A DNA stretch of 51,088 bases, from positions 1-51,088 of the forward strand of contig CAICTM010000724.1 of assembly GCA_903772945.1 (NCBI GenBank). Direction: 5' to 3'. This stretch comes from Seminavis robusta (taxonomy: Eukaryota; Bacillariophyta; Bacillariophyceae; Naviculales; Naviculaceae). Below the pieces are notes generated by a model. The model was not told the DNA's origin. It saw only the letters and a list, made by a program, of their open reading frames with translations, and ran no database searches. Of this stretch, positions 1 to 10,697 are shown piece by piece (position 1 is the stretch's first letter; the number at the start of each line of letters is the position of its first letter). A program made the translations under genes and the position numbers.

Positions 1-1562
1 GGTGAGTTTAGCTGTGCACTGATTGTGGGAGTGAAGGAGCAGAGGACTTATTATTGACAATCACGGTCGGCGTGATGTGCTTGCAACAGTTTAGACAGTA
101 GAAGTGGTTCAGAGTTGCTTGAGTCGTAAGTTATGCTTGTGACAGGACAGGCTTTGAGCGTTCATGCGCCTTAACACATTTTTCGTGTTCCCAGCACGTG
201 TTCCTTCCAGGTACGTAACACTTGAAGGCTTGCTGTGCATAGCAGCCATGCACTTGCTCTTGATGCTATTGTCCTCGGGACTATCTTTTTACGGGAGCAG
301 GTCCAGGAAAGTAGGGGCTTGCAAATGGGAGGTGCTTTTGATGTTCACATGTTTTGTGTCTTCCCTTTCTACCTGAAGTACTTTTCGTTGAATGGGGATG
401 TTGGTTTATATGATGTTGTCTGTGGGCGAGCTTGGAGCCCGGTTGTACCCACGATTGGGATGTGCGATTGATGCTTTGCCAGCTTGTTTCTCTCTTTTGT
501 ATTTGGGGCTGGATATGCGCTCTTCTCAGTCTCATAAACCACTTGTCAAATGGATGGGATGATCACTGTTCACGTTGATTGCGCGCTGTTTACCACTGTC
601 TATCACTTTGGAAAACTTGGTTGCAGTGGTTCGCAGCGGTTGCCAATTTGGTACAGTGGTAGTCACACCCGGTGGTAACATAGGTAACACAGTTGTAGAA
701 ATGGGGTTCAAAAGCAAGTGGATCCACATGTGGCGTTCGTCTTCATGGGAATCATCGTCTGCCGTCTGGCACTGTACCAGTAGTCAGTCTGCATGTGCTT
801 TGCATGTCATGCGATCCTACTGGTAGTTCTTTGAGACATCATTAATATTGTATCTCGGGGTCTGTATTCTTGTGGCTTTTTCACATCAGTCAACGACCAT
901 GACGATAGCGTATTTTGTTGCGTTTGCCCATTTGCACCTGTTGTTTGTTCCAGTTTACGGCCTAGCCTTCGAAACCCAAAGGATTGCTTGCATCCTCCTG
1001 AATCTTGCTAGCAAGGATGTACAGTGTGCTAGCTTGTATGCTTTTTGCTTTTATAGCTCTTTTATGCATACACGTACTACTTACTACTGGCTAGTGGTCT
1101 ACAGTAGCTATTAATAGTAGTAACAATGGAAGTTGGCATGCAGTTAGAGTGAACTATGGGGGGGAAGTGCAGTGCATTTGTAAAAGCGAACACTAATAAG
1201 CAATCACAGGGCACAACAAATTTCAATTAACTTGCAATGGCAATGGACAGGTAAGATATCGTACGGGCACTTATTACCATGTACTATCAGGGCGCCATGA
1301 ACTTGTTCAATGAACATCCCAAAGAAGGGCAGTAGGTCATTGTGCCAGCACCTGCCTTACCAGGTAACCAGTGAGGGAAAGATAACTTGTGGAAGGTGAC
1401 GCTTGACCCCTTTTGCTCACAAATCACACAATCTTCAACACAAAAAAAACGAACAACCCAGATCCAAAAACTAATCTTCCAATCTACAGAATCACTCATC
1501 TACATCTACCAGCTACCTGATACATCTATTAATAAAGCTACAGTACATTATTACATTACACG
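1..1562. other. No convincing gene
   Basis: Short reading frames exist on both strands (the longest about 90 codons) but they overlap each other, lack recognisable domains and have no coding character. T/G-rich and A/C-rich patches alternate. The last 60 bases, ending just before the ATG at 1563, are A/T- and C-rich and probably form the 5' leader of the kinase gene. I see no RNA gene or repeat of note here. Confidence 0.5.
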
Positions 1563-3564
1563 ATGACGCAATTAGCCAATGCCATGAGACGAGCCGCCAG
1601 AATTGGTGGCCGTAGTTTCGTCGCAGTCACAGGCGCCTCCTCGGTTGGGACGCTCTACGACTGTACGTTTACAAGACGGACGAATCCTGGAAGCGCCTTA
1701 TTGACTTTCATATTTTAGTGACGCCCATGTGCTGGGATTACTACCAATTCTACCGGAGCAAGAGTACGAGTAGCGCCGACGAGGAAGAGGAGCTGCTGCG
1801 TCGTTTGCACGAAAAACATGCCCCGTTGGCACTGCAACATGTGTTGTCGTTGGGAGGGTACTATGTCAAGTGTGCCCAAATGTTCTGTGGAATGAACCTC
1901 TTGCCTGTGGCATACGAGAAAGAGTTTTCGTGCTTGTTGGACTCTGTTCCAGCGAAACACTCCTTTGCTACCATCCAGTCCATTATCGAAAACGAATTGG
2001 GTGGCAAGCTCCAGGATCACTTTGCCGAGTTTGACGAAACGCCCATTGCTGCCGCCAGCATTGGACAGGTTCATTGTGCCAAGGTCCGAGACAAAAGTAG
2101 CGGAGACGAGGTACTGAAATCCGTCGTGGTCAAGGTGCAATATCCGGAGGTAGAGAAATACTTCAAGATGGATGTCCTCGGCATGAAGAACCTGTGCTAT
2201 TTATGTACCCTTTGTGACATTGAAATTGGAATCGATCAGCAAAGCTTGGACAAAATCTTCAACGAATTCACCAGCTCCTTCCAAGAAGAGTTCGACTACC
2301 GATTGGAAGCCCAAAACATGAAGCTCATTGCCGACAATATGGAGGCTGTGCCCGAATTTGCAAACTCTGTCAAAGTCCCACACCCGTTTCTGGATACCAC
2401 CAGCCGCAAAGTTTTAACCATGGAAAAGATACAAGGCGAGCCGATAAAGAAACGAATGAACCGCATTCTTCAAGAATGGGCCGAACGATCCGGCAAAACA
2501 ATGGAAGAATTGCAACAGGAGCTGCAAGACAAGTTCCAAGATCCCGTCGAGCTCCAGAAAATGATGGAACAGAAACCGCCGTCAAAAGCTCAACTATTTC
2601 TCTACCGGGTGATGCTATGGACTTGGGATTTGGGGGCCAACACCGGTGTCTGGCTGGAAAACCAATTACGTTCCAGCACGCAACAGCAGAAAGCATACAA
2701 ATGGAGTACCCTCCCGGTCGACGCCTCCCGTATCTGCCGCCTCCTATTCCAAGTCCACGCCCACCAGTTGTTTATCAATGGAGCCTTCAACGCGGATCCG
2801 CACGCCGGGAACATTCTGATCTGTGAAGACACCAACAACACTAATAACGGCGCTCCCATTCTAGGGCTGATCGACTTTGGGAATGTTCAACGGATCCCCA
2901 ACCAAGATCGGCGCAAAGCGTTGGCAAAGTTTTACCTGTCCATGGCCACAGATTTTAGCAACGACAAGAGCTCCTGGAACGATGACGAAATCGCTCGTCG
3001 ATTTGCGGCTGTGGGAGGCGAGTCGGTCCACATGGACACTGCCTTTCTGGCATGCAATGCGCTCACCATGTACGATATGCGTTTTGACGCGGCCACATTG
3101 GCCCGACTGTCGCTCCGTCATTGATTTGTAGAATTTCCAGGACTGATGTTTAGTCCCGCGCACTAATGGGCGCCCATTAGTGCGCTCGGCGCACTAATGG
3201 GCGCCCATTAGTGCGCCGAGCGCTCATTAGTGCGCCGCGGCGCACTAATGAGCGCTCATTAGTGCGCGGGACTGAAACTGTGGGACTGTTCGTAGTTTGT
3301 AGATAATCGTACTGGGAATGAGATGGTATGCTTCGACGCCCCTCGGTCGATCCACGAATCGAATCTCCTCATGTACCGACCAACCTTATGGATGTGTACT
3401 CGGAAGATAACTTTAAGGAATTCCCCGCGGATCTGGTCAGCTTGCAAAGGCTTTGCCAGACGCTGGCGGGCGTAGCCGGCATTATTGGCGCGGGTCAGCC
3501 CTCGTGTGCTCGCATGTGGGAAAGGCAATGCCAAAAATTGGTACAAGACAGCCCTGCCTACTAG
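1563..3564 (+). CDS. ABC1/ADCK (UbiB) family atypical protein kinase
   Basis: Atypical kinase of the ABC1/ADCK/UbiB family, which in eukaryotes acts in mitochondria or plastids on quinone and lipid metabolism; the substrate cannot be told. Three exons are inferred: 1563-1662, 1719-3116 and 3323-3564, giving about 579 residues. Intron 1 (1663-1718, 56 nt) joins phases exactly and supplies an upstream ATG for a frame that otherwise opens with GTG. Visible motifs in order: a KxGQ-like KCAQ near residue 84, the Ala-rich loop AAASIGQVH near 144, the nucleotide-binding Lys in VVVKVQYPEV near 172, EFDYRLEAQN, the catalytic loop NADPHAGNILI, and the metal-binding LIDFGNVQRI. A C-terminal block with LQRLCQTLAG and GAGQPSC lies beyond an in-frame stop at 3122-3124 and is reached only by splicing 3117-3322. 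That intron contains a foldback repeat. Family certain, last splice less so (the donor gtcatt is weak); KCAQ departs from the usual KxGQ. Confidence 0.85.
3148..3279. repeat. Foldback of nested palindromes (MITE-like) in kinase intron
   Basis: A compact block made of self-complementary units. Two 28-bp perfect palindromes have halves gcgcactaatgggc, a third has halves gcgcactaatgagc, and between them lies a lone half unit, gcgctcattagtgcgc. The outer arms, gtttagtcccgcgcactaat on the left and the complement of attagtgcgcgggactgaaac on the right, also pair, apart from a one-base gap. The whole segment can fold as one cruciform or hairpin. It sits inside the inferred last intron of the ABC1 kinase gene, just after the stop codon at 3122-3124. 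No clear target-site duplication was found. It is probably a non-autonomous foldback element; a regulatory hairpin is the alternative. Confidence 0.85.
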
Positions 3565-3685
3565 CTATAGCTAGCTGGCTAAGACTAATTCAACTCATTC
3601 ATCCATCCATATCTATTGCCTTTGTTAGGATATTTGCAATCGCAACAAAAGATTGGAATCCTTCTCCAAGAATACTTAGCCGTCC

Positions 3686-5683
3686 TCATCGTGCAGTGTC
3701 GTGACCATTATTTGTTGATGCGTTCATCCAGGTACTGCGAGCTTTGTCTTCCCACTCTTTCTGGGCTCTGGCCTTGAGATTCTTGTTCGACTGGCGCTTG
3801 TAAAAGGCTCCGTTCGCCTTGCCGTCGCTGGTGACGGTGTCAAGTTGGGAATACTTCCGCCTGCTGTTTCTGAAAAGAGGAGCGATGTGTTTCTCCAAGG
3901 CCATTTTGTCTTTTTCGTAGACTGCCCTTACTTCTGGATGGTGGACAATCCAACGTTTCTGGAGACAGGAAAACCAATGCCCTCGCATCTTCTTCCATTT
4001 GCCTGTGTCGCGAACCGCTTTTTGGTCCAATTCTTGTATCACCGGCCTTCTTCCCATTTTGTCCGGTTCGCCGCATATAATGTCTTCGAGGGAGTGTCGC
4101 TGCTTCTTATTCTTGTCTTTCTTGAATGAGTTAGGAGTGACTTCTCGGCAATGGTCGCAGTAGCTACACCACAGGTAGATAGAATCGGGAGGGATCTGTC
4201 GCAATGTCTTACTCAGAGGGTGGTCCACGTCGGGCACTGCGTTATTGTCAGAGTCACCATCAGCGTCGTCGTCTTGGACATAGGCCGCTTTGTCAATTAC
4301 AAGTCTACGGGCCGGCCTCCCTTCATAGCTCCAGTCAATGGGAGCGCCAGGCTCAAGTACAACCATCCACTTGGAAGGTTTTACTTTAATTGGATTGAAG
4401 ACCAAACGTCCCTTGCCTTCGTCCCCGGCGTCGCTCGCCGCTTGTTTCTTGTCTTCCTCCTCCCACTTTGGGCTGTTGTGGGGGCGAGCAGGAGATGTGG
4501 TGTGACGGGGTGAACCCAGTTGCTTCTGCAACTTCTTCTTTGCCGGCGACTTCTTCCGATATGGATTGCTCTTCTTCTTCTGCTTCAACAACGACGACTT
4601 GCCACTGCAGACTGTAGAAAGAACTGTCAGAACCTGTGAAACTATGAACTCGGCCAATTGCTGCAAGGACTTACACTCCCGTGCCACCGTAGACACCACT
4701 GATAGTCTGAGGACGTGACGATTTCAATAGCTTCTTCGCTTCTTGGCAACAATTTGCCTTCTCAAAGGCCAACCTAAAGTTGATGTGAGGATTCTTCACA
4801 GGAGGAGACTCTTTGACATCCATTTCTTCATCGCTCGATGAGTTCGCGATAGTGATTGTAATAGGCACATCCACGTCATCGGTTGAATCGATCTCATTTC
4901 CCAGATTGGTTGATTCCTTCTTGGCGGTGTCGGCTGAGATGCACCTTGTGTTTGTAGTGCTCCGTTCGTTGGGGGCGCCCTCTACGGTTGGAGGAGAACA
5001 TTTAGGACCTGCTCTCACAGCAGCCGAGGCAGTGGCATCTTCATCCAGGAGGTTGTTCTTTGCCTTCGCCTTCTCAAAGGCCAAGCTAAAGTTCTTCGCC
5101 GGAGGGGACTCTTTGACATCCATTTCTTCATCGCGATAGTGATTGTAATAGACGCATCGAAGCCATAGGTTGAATCATTCTCATTTCCCGGATTGGTTGG
5201 CTCCTTCTCTGCTGTATCGGCTGAGATGCACATTGTGTTCTTAGTGGTCCGAACACTTCTGAAGGTTTCGTTGGGAGTGCCCTCCTCAGTTGGAGGAGAA
5301 CATTCTGGACCTGCTCTCGCAGCAGCCGAGGCAGTTGCATCTTCAACAGAAAAGGTGACCGTCTTGGTTTTCTTGGCCGTTGTCGCGGGGTCTTCAGGTT
5401 GGGCCACGAGAGCTCGCTTGACATTAGTGCTACGGATGCTCACAGTGGCATCCGTCAAGTAGTTCCAAGCTAGTTTGCGTGCTTCCTGCTTGACTGCGAT
5501 TCGCATACCGTTGATCCAAAAGCCCCACTGTTGGTTTCTTTGGTTGGGAAACATGTCGTCGTCAAACTCTTCCAGCACCGAGTTTCGAACATCGGCGAGT
5601 GTCGATGTAGGAGAAATCTCGATCGCGGCTTTCCCCTGGCCGTAATCGATCACGAGATAATCTCGGCTGGACTTGCTCTCCAT
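3686..5683 (-). CDS. Ubiquitin-like-fold hypothetical protein, internally duplicated and frameshifted
   Basis: Unknown function. Reading from 5683, the first 85 or so residues (MESKSSRDYLVIDYGQGKAA onward, with TLADVRNSVLEEF and WGFWINGMRI) resemble a ubiquitin-like beta-grasp. Then come two tandem copies, about 300 bp apart, of a unit with RAGPxCSPPT, CISADTA and DVKESPPxKN. The first copy lacks 13 bases that the second has (near + strand 5139), which shifts the frame; the product continues in another frame from about 5123. An intron (4674-4605, 70 nt, gtaagt...ctgcag) joins to a Lys-rich C-terminal exon ending at 3686, with WCSYCDHC and WFSCLQKRW motifs. The 13-nt gap lies at a repeated gcga, as expected for slippage. 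Either this copy is a recent pseudogene or the gap is an assembly or allelic error. No catalytic motif was recognised. Confidence 0.6.
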
Positions 5684-6665
5684 CGTGAAGAGGCAGAATC
5701 GAATGACAAATAGCTTTGGCCTTCTCCCTTTTGCAAATTAGTTTAGCCCGTCGGAAGGAAGGAAAATGAGAGGAAATTACCATCGGGAGAGTTCTCCAGA
5801 AAACCTGAGAGAGTGTCACACCCCGCCAAACTCCACTCGTTTGCAATCGTGGAAATCGCCACGCGCATCGTTGAGAGATTCAAAAATCGCCACCCTCCGG
5901 ATGGCAAGGAATAGATTCGATTCAATAGCAAAAGCCTGAAAACTGTTCTGTTCTGCCATTTAGCCCCTTATGATTTGCTTTCGCTTGGAATCTACATACC
6001 GGTACGTAGAAGGAAAGCTCCTCAATGGTCTCGAAGCTGCATTGCCGGCACCGGAGGGGTGCGACGTTCCAAAGATGTGTTCCATTGGTACCACACCGCT
6101 AGCGTCCCTCCTCCGCAGTGTGAATGCAAAACCTGTCGTCATCATACCCGGCATCGTCACTCGTTTGATGGCGGTCGCTCTTTCCCAGAGCCACACCTCG
6201 TGAACCCATTTGCTTGCTTGTAGAGCTATGCTTGAACTCGACATGGTTGCGCAGTTAGTTGCAGACGAGGCATGCAGTGAGATCTGAGGTGGCTGAGTAT
6301 ATGAATGTGTATTGGTTCTCCTGGTCGTCGTCGCTCTGGTGTTTACGGCATAGCCAGCGGCTTCCGCGGTGAGATATCGCGTACGATCTGGTTCAGAATT
6401 AAATTATATCTGCATTCCAAAGTGAAAACCAAGGCAGCTGCTTGTCCCCCGTAGCAGCACCCATCTCTGCGATGTAATTTTTGTGCATCGATCGGTCCAT
6501 GAGTATTGTACGAAAAAAGAGTGTCAAGTCTGTTGTTCCAAAGGCTGAGCATGCATTTTTGTCGGGGAGAATAGAACGTTTCCTTATTGGGTTGGGGCGT
6601 TGCGGGCACCGACAACAGCTGTTTTGCTTCTCTTCGGGTAGGCAGCTCTTTTTGGTGGATTGCAT
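5684..6665. other. Intergenic, no gene seen
   Basis: This lies between the start of the ubiquitin-like gene (reading left) and the 3' end of the Cys-rich secreted protein gene (also reading left). Frames of 60-95 codons overlap on both strands and have no recognisable domain or consistent coding character. Nothing further was identified. Confidence 0.4.
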
Positions 6666-7865
6666 TTAGAAGAAGGCCACTGCTGGTAGCAGCAGTGCAT
6701 TCCCCAGAATAAATGTAGCAGCAAACGTGGCTTTTGTTGTCATGATCGTGATTCCACCAACTCCATCACTACTCGAAGATTGTTGTTGTGGATACTGAGT
6801 TCTGGGAATGGGCTGACAGGTATCATTAGTATTGCCTGCTGGCAGTGGCGAATTCCATTCGACGGGCGACGGAGAACAGCAAAACTCTTGTAACGATGGT
6901 TGTCCCTCGTCCCACGGATCCGTCAGAATCTTGGTTGCATTCTTGTTCAAGTAGGCCACAACCGAGGTTTCCAAATCCCGACAGGAAATGCCCAGGGGTG
7001 GAATGATGCGGTCGGTTGCCATTGCATCTGTGCAAAGAGACGTCGTTGCCTTTGTTGTTGGAGGATTATTGTTGTTGTCGTTGTTATTACAACAAAAGTC
7101 CCGTACATGGAATCCATCAAATTGGACCGTGGGATCTGCGTCAAAAACAGTGCACTGTTCCGGTGCCAATCGTTCGACCAACCAGTCATAATACTGACAG
7201 GTTCCAAAGTTGGGTCCAGCTACGGCATTTTTATGGCTGTGCAGTTGGGATGCCAATGGATTGACTTTACAGGGATCACTTGACGTCTTGTCCCCACAGA
7301 GTGTACATGCCGGCAAGGAGACGGTTTCAGCAGGACAGCCACACCACGTGTCCATTCCAAAGGTCAAATACGGACATTTCAAGGCAACGGCATCACTGCC
7401 TCGACCAAAATGATCGTATTGCAGACCGGCAAAGAGCGCTTGAAATTCACACGTGCCTTCCACGGGAGTAGTGGGGACTACCACAGTCTTGTTGTAGGAT
7501 TCATCGCCATCTTTGCAAATCCAACACGCTCGAACTGAACTGGGAGGAGTGGGACAGCCACAGTACTGATACGCCCAGAGTTGACTGACCTGACAGACAA
7601 AATCGGAATTCGAACGTCCTACGCCAAATACGGACGACACGGCGTTGGTCGGAAAGTCCGTCTGGCACGACAAGGAGACACTAGACGTCAGCCAAAATGT
7701 AGTAGTTGTACTGGTGGAAGTAGTAGAAGAAGAAGGAGGAGACCCATCGGCACACACGGAACACTCGGACACATCCAAACGTTCCACCAAAGCCACAGTA
7801 CCACCACTATTCGACTGAGCAGAGACCAGTGATACCAGCAACAAAACCAGAACACTCATTCTCAT
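6666..7865 (-). CDS. Secreted or surface Cys-rich protein
   Basis: About 399 residues if translation starts at the ATG at 7865-7863. The same frame is open 23 codons further up, but only the inner start puts a signal peptide (MRMSVLVLLLVSLVSAQ) at the N-terminus. The mature part has repeated blocks of a Cys pair followed by a spaced Cys and ending in a C-x-C pair (CSVCADG...YCGCP, CWICKDG...WCGCP, CTLCGD...DFCCN, then LCTDA...EFCCS). These are presumably disulphide-bonded extracellular repeats. An Asn/Asp-rich linker follows, and the C-terminus ends in a hydrophobic stretch (FAATFILGNALLLPAVAFF) with no basic tail, which suggests GPI anchoring. Several N-x-T sites are present. I associate this repeat style with diatom secreted proteins; no enzyme activity is evident. 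It could equally be a cell-wall or adhesion protein. Confidence 0.75.
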   Translation of the reverse strand: MRMSVLVLLLVSLVSAQSNSGGTVALVERLDVSECSVCADGSPPSSSTTSTSTTTTFWLTSSVSLSCQTDFPTNAVSSVFGVGRSNSDFVCQVSQLWAYQYCGCPTPPSSVRACWICKDGDESYNKTVVVPTTPVEGTCEFQALFAGLQYDHFGRGSDAVALKCPYLTFGMDTWCGCPAETVSLPACTLCGDKTSSDPCKVNPLASQLHSHKNAVAGPNFGTCQYYDWLVERLAPEQCTVFDADPTVQFDGFHVRDFCCNNNDNNNNPPTTKATTSLCTDAMATDRIIPPLGISCRDLETSVVAYLNKNATKILTDPWDEGQPSLQEFCCSPSPVEWNSPLPAGNTNDTCQPIPRTQYPQQQSSSSDGVGGITIMTTKATFAATFILGNALLLPAVAFF

Positions 7866-8335
7866 GTTGCTGCAGCCCAATAAAAAACACCTTGTTTCAC
7901 TTGCAGAATTTGGCAACCTTCCAATCTCTTGCACCTGTACCTTCAGATGGTTCTGTAATGTAGAACTTGGAAGATAGCTAGCTAGCTAGATATAAGACTG
8001 CTATGATACCGGTAGCAGAAGACTTGGAACGCCTCAAGAAGCCAGGTTGTGAGATGTTGTGAGAAAATTGCAAGTCAAAGATCGAAAGCAGAAAAGATCC
8101 AAAACAGGGTTAGGGATTCAGTTCAGGTAGATGGAGTAAAGCTTCAATGGTGGGGTTCTTTTCCGGGACTAATTGAAGCCTTTTCTGTATTCGTTTCCCC
8201 TTAAATATTCCTTTCTCCCATGCCACGAGCCGAGATGCCAAGATCCATTCGACAAGAGAAACGACGACCAGAAGGTTGACAAGCCAATAAATCGTCGGGT
8301 CATCTTTTCACGTGAAAGAGCTGCACCCAATCTAG
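7866..8335. other. Intergenic: upstream region of secreted protein, CTAG tract
   Basis: This holds the presumed promoter and leader of the Cys-rich protein on the minus strand, including a short CTAG tandem (agctagctagctagatat, 7977-7994). No gene was seen. The stretch ends at the left inverted repeat of the MITE. Confidence 0.4.
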
Positions 8336-8705
8336 TGTCCGCACAAGGGTTGAAAATCTTGAGTCATGACTTGAGTTTTGAGATTTGACTCAAGTTGGTG
8401 CTCAAGTCAACACTCAAGAGAACCACCCCTGTCCACACGGCAACATGGTAGGAGCTGTACCACTATTATCCCGGTCGCCGATTTGGTGGGTTTTTGGGTC
8501 CTCAATTTCGTGCTTTTTGGGGATCATTTGAATATTTTAAAAGCGAAAATTAAATTTTGCCTTGATTTGAACATGCGACTTGGCAAAAAGGCGGTGACTC
8601 AAGTCAACCGTGTTTTTGCAAAATCTTGAGTCATGACTTGAGTGCCAACTCAAGTCAAATCTCAAAACTCAAGTCATGACTCAAGATTTTACCCTTGTGC
8701 GGACA
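8336..8705. mobile_element. MITE with long terminal inverted repeats
   Basis: A 370-bp segment whose ends are inverted copies of each other over about 70 bp. It begins tgtccgcacaaggg and ends cccttgtgcggaca. Inside each arm is the same run of ttgagtcatgacttgag and ttttgagatttgact, differing only by small indels. Further ctcaagtca/tgacttgag words give secondary hairpins. There is no coding capacity. A TA dinucleotide lies just outside each end (8333-8334, with one extra g, and 8706-8707), compatible with a Tc1/mariner-type TA target duplication. It is probably a non-autonomous element mobilised in trans. Confidence 0.85.
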
Positions 8706-8820
8706 TACGAATGAGTACTGTACTCAGGAGTCTCAACTTATTCTAGTTAAATCGAAAATCGCCAAGGAAGAAGGTTGGTGGTTGGTGAAGTAATACTGAG
8801 AGCCCCTGAAACGCACGCGG

Positions 8821-8997
8821 TTGTATTATACGTAAAACATTTTCACTATGTATTCTACAGATCATACGTATTACACATATAACCTTTTTAATATGTATTG
8901 GACAAGTCATACGTACAACACAAGTAACACAAGTGGAAAAATATTATACGTATTACATGCATTATGTATTGTACGTGTTTTACGTATAATACATAGT
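8821..8997. repeat. 9-bp-period array, left end of MULE
   Basis: A degenerate tandem array with a strict 9-base rhythm of words such as attatacgt, attctacag, atcatacgt and attacacat. Translated, it shows a three-residue period with Thr recurring every third position (YST DHT YYT). It starts two bases inside the left TIR of the MULE, and the same rhythm reappears at 10891-11076 and 11512-11651. Confidence 0.8.
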
Positions 8998-9411
8998 GAC
9001 GAATTTTTGCTAAGTTTTTTTGCCAGGTGTTTTGCTAGGTGTTTGGGAGGCAGAGAGGAAGATGCACTGTTGCAGGCCATAATACCTGACAGCTTATCAA
9101 GTAAAATGGACTCTTACCTATCTGAACTCTCCCATGTTGCTAGATACAATATCAATGATGAAGAATGGACTCCTGCTTCAATCATTGTGAATGTACCAAC
9201 CTCACTAACTGATGATACACCAAAGGAGATAAACATTATGGATACTCTGGGGTTCGATAATTATCGAATGGAGAAATCGACGGTGTATTGGCTACCTTCG
9301 ATGTATCAATCTTGTGATTCGGCGCATATTAAAGAAGTTTTGATGCCATACTTTGTACTTTCTTGCAAGACTGCTGGATTCCGTATCAAAAACAAGGGTG
9401 CACTACGCTAA
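8848..9411 (+). CDS. Hypothetical ORF in MULE, array read-through plus unique region
   Basis: The first third only translates the 9-bp repeat array and is probably not real protein. From about 9050 the frame reads a plausible soluble segment of about 120 residues (GGREEDALLQAIIPDSL onward, with NVPTSLTDDTPKEINIMDTL). I recognise no family. It may be an exon of the transposon's own gene or a captured host fragment. The 270 bases between its stop and the transposase frame contain direct and inverted words (gcgtgga, tctagc) but no clear gene. Confidence 0.35.
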   Translation: MYSTDHTYYTYNLFNMYWTSHTYNTSNTSGKILYVLHALCIVRVLRIIHSDEFLLSFFARCFARCLGGREEDALLQAIIPDSLSSKMDSYLSELSHVARYNINDEEWTPASIIVNVPTSLTDDTPKEINIMDTLGFDNYRMEKSTVYWLPSMYQSCDSAHIKEVLMPYFVLSCKTAGFRIKNKGALR

Positions 9412-9680
9412 AAGCTAGTGTAAAGATCTTTCGAGTGTTTTGAGTTTGAGAGAATGAAAGTTATAAGAGGATTAGAAAGCTATGAAAACTAATCAACGAG
9501 AGAGATCCACAATCAAAGGATCGTAGATCTGAACTCCCGCGGGAGACTGTAGAGTGTGATAGAGTAGGTTGCGGTAGCAATCCTACTCACTCCACGATCC
9601 AAAACGGAACGCGTGGAAGATTCGTCTAGCATTTATCTAGTAGCGTGGAATCTCTCCACGCCAGCTAAATATCTAGCGCG

Positions 9681-10697
9681 ATGTTTCACCATCGACCTAG
9701 TATGACTAGCGGTCATGAGAACCCTGTCTCAATGACTATTCACGAAAGACCATCATGTCGAACTCAAACCCTATCTAGGATCGAGTCGCGAATAAGGCTA
9801 AGAGCCGTGTATTGCAAGGGATTCGATAAGAGGCGGAATCACATTACCATATGTTGTCCAAGGAGTCGTTTTTACAAACAAAGGTCCCAAAAGGAGAGCA
9901 ACAAAACCACCCAGACTCAGCTTCCTGTTGAGGGGGAGGGTGTCAAATGTCCATTCTCTTTCGATGTTCTATATAGCCAGGAACACAGACGATGGTATCT
10001 ACCCAAGTTCCAGACAGGCAACAAGCTTGATCGTGGCCATGTACAACTGGAAGATGCACAAGTGAAAGTGTTAAGTACTCATCTTGGCACAGAAGCCGTT
10101 ACACTAGCGGAACAATGCCTAAAGAACCATCTCTCGCCAAGTGTTGTTAAGACTTTACTTTATGAACGGGCAGGCTCATCTCTAACTTCGAAACAAATCG
10201 AATCTCTAAGGAAGAGTCTGCATCAAGGAGTGGTCTTGTCTTTGGTGAAGCCAGACGGTACCATCTCTCAAGTATCACATCAGGAGGCTACAGCAGCAGA
10301 TAGGCTACTTGCCAGATTGCAATCCGATCCAACAAAATCGTTCGTTGTCCTTTTTGCCTCATATGACTCCGGCCTTCTTCGAATTAGACAATCACATAGG
10401 GGAGCCACACCTCAGAACATTGATCCTGAAGCACTGACAGATGAATCTGACAGTGCTGAATCCTTTGCGAACAAAGTAAGAGAGGCTCTATCCATTACAG
10501 GTTCCGGAATGATTTTGCTTGCACTTGCCTGGACAAGTGAAAGTTCCCAGAGATTGTTCCAAATGTATCCCGAGTTCAAGTCTGGTGATATCACCTACAA
10601 AACAAACTCCGAAAAGAGGGAATTGCACATCGAGTTCGGCGCTTCGCGGTCATCAGAATGGCTTGTTGAATACATGAAACAAAGTTCCGGAGAGTGA
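9681..10697 (+). pseudogene. Truncated MULE transposase, N-terminal part
   Basis: The convincing part begins near 9930, with KCPFSFDVLYSQEHRRWYLP, a FAR1/WRKY-GCM1-like DNA-binding style with Cys/His-spaced aromatic residues. A helical region follows (LYERAGSSLTSKQIESLRKS). Near the end come LFQMYPEFKSGDITYKTN and EKRELH. In MULE transposases a Trp-containing segment and a Pro-Glu-x-x-x-x-Asp-x-Thr-Tyr-Lys-Thr-Asn box open the DDE catalytic domain and carry its first Asp. Here that box is present but the protein diverges a few residues later and stops, so the rest of the catalytic core is missing. The first 80 or so residues after the ATG at 9681 look non-coding. A deletion or nested rearrangement at about 10640 probably joined it to unrelated sequence. 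Confidence 0.6.

Noticed and set aside
1..10. Window opens with ggtgagt, a possible splice donor
   Set aside because: One exon base at the edge cannot be supported as a gene.
164..1114. Several overlapping frames of 65-90 codons on the plus strand with hydrophobic stretches
   Set aside because: They overlap each other in different frames, show no domain or coding bias, and have minus-strand counterparts of the same length.
7866..7934. A 23-codon extension of the secreted protein upstream of the signal peptide
   Set aside because: It would bury the signal peptide inside the chain.
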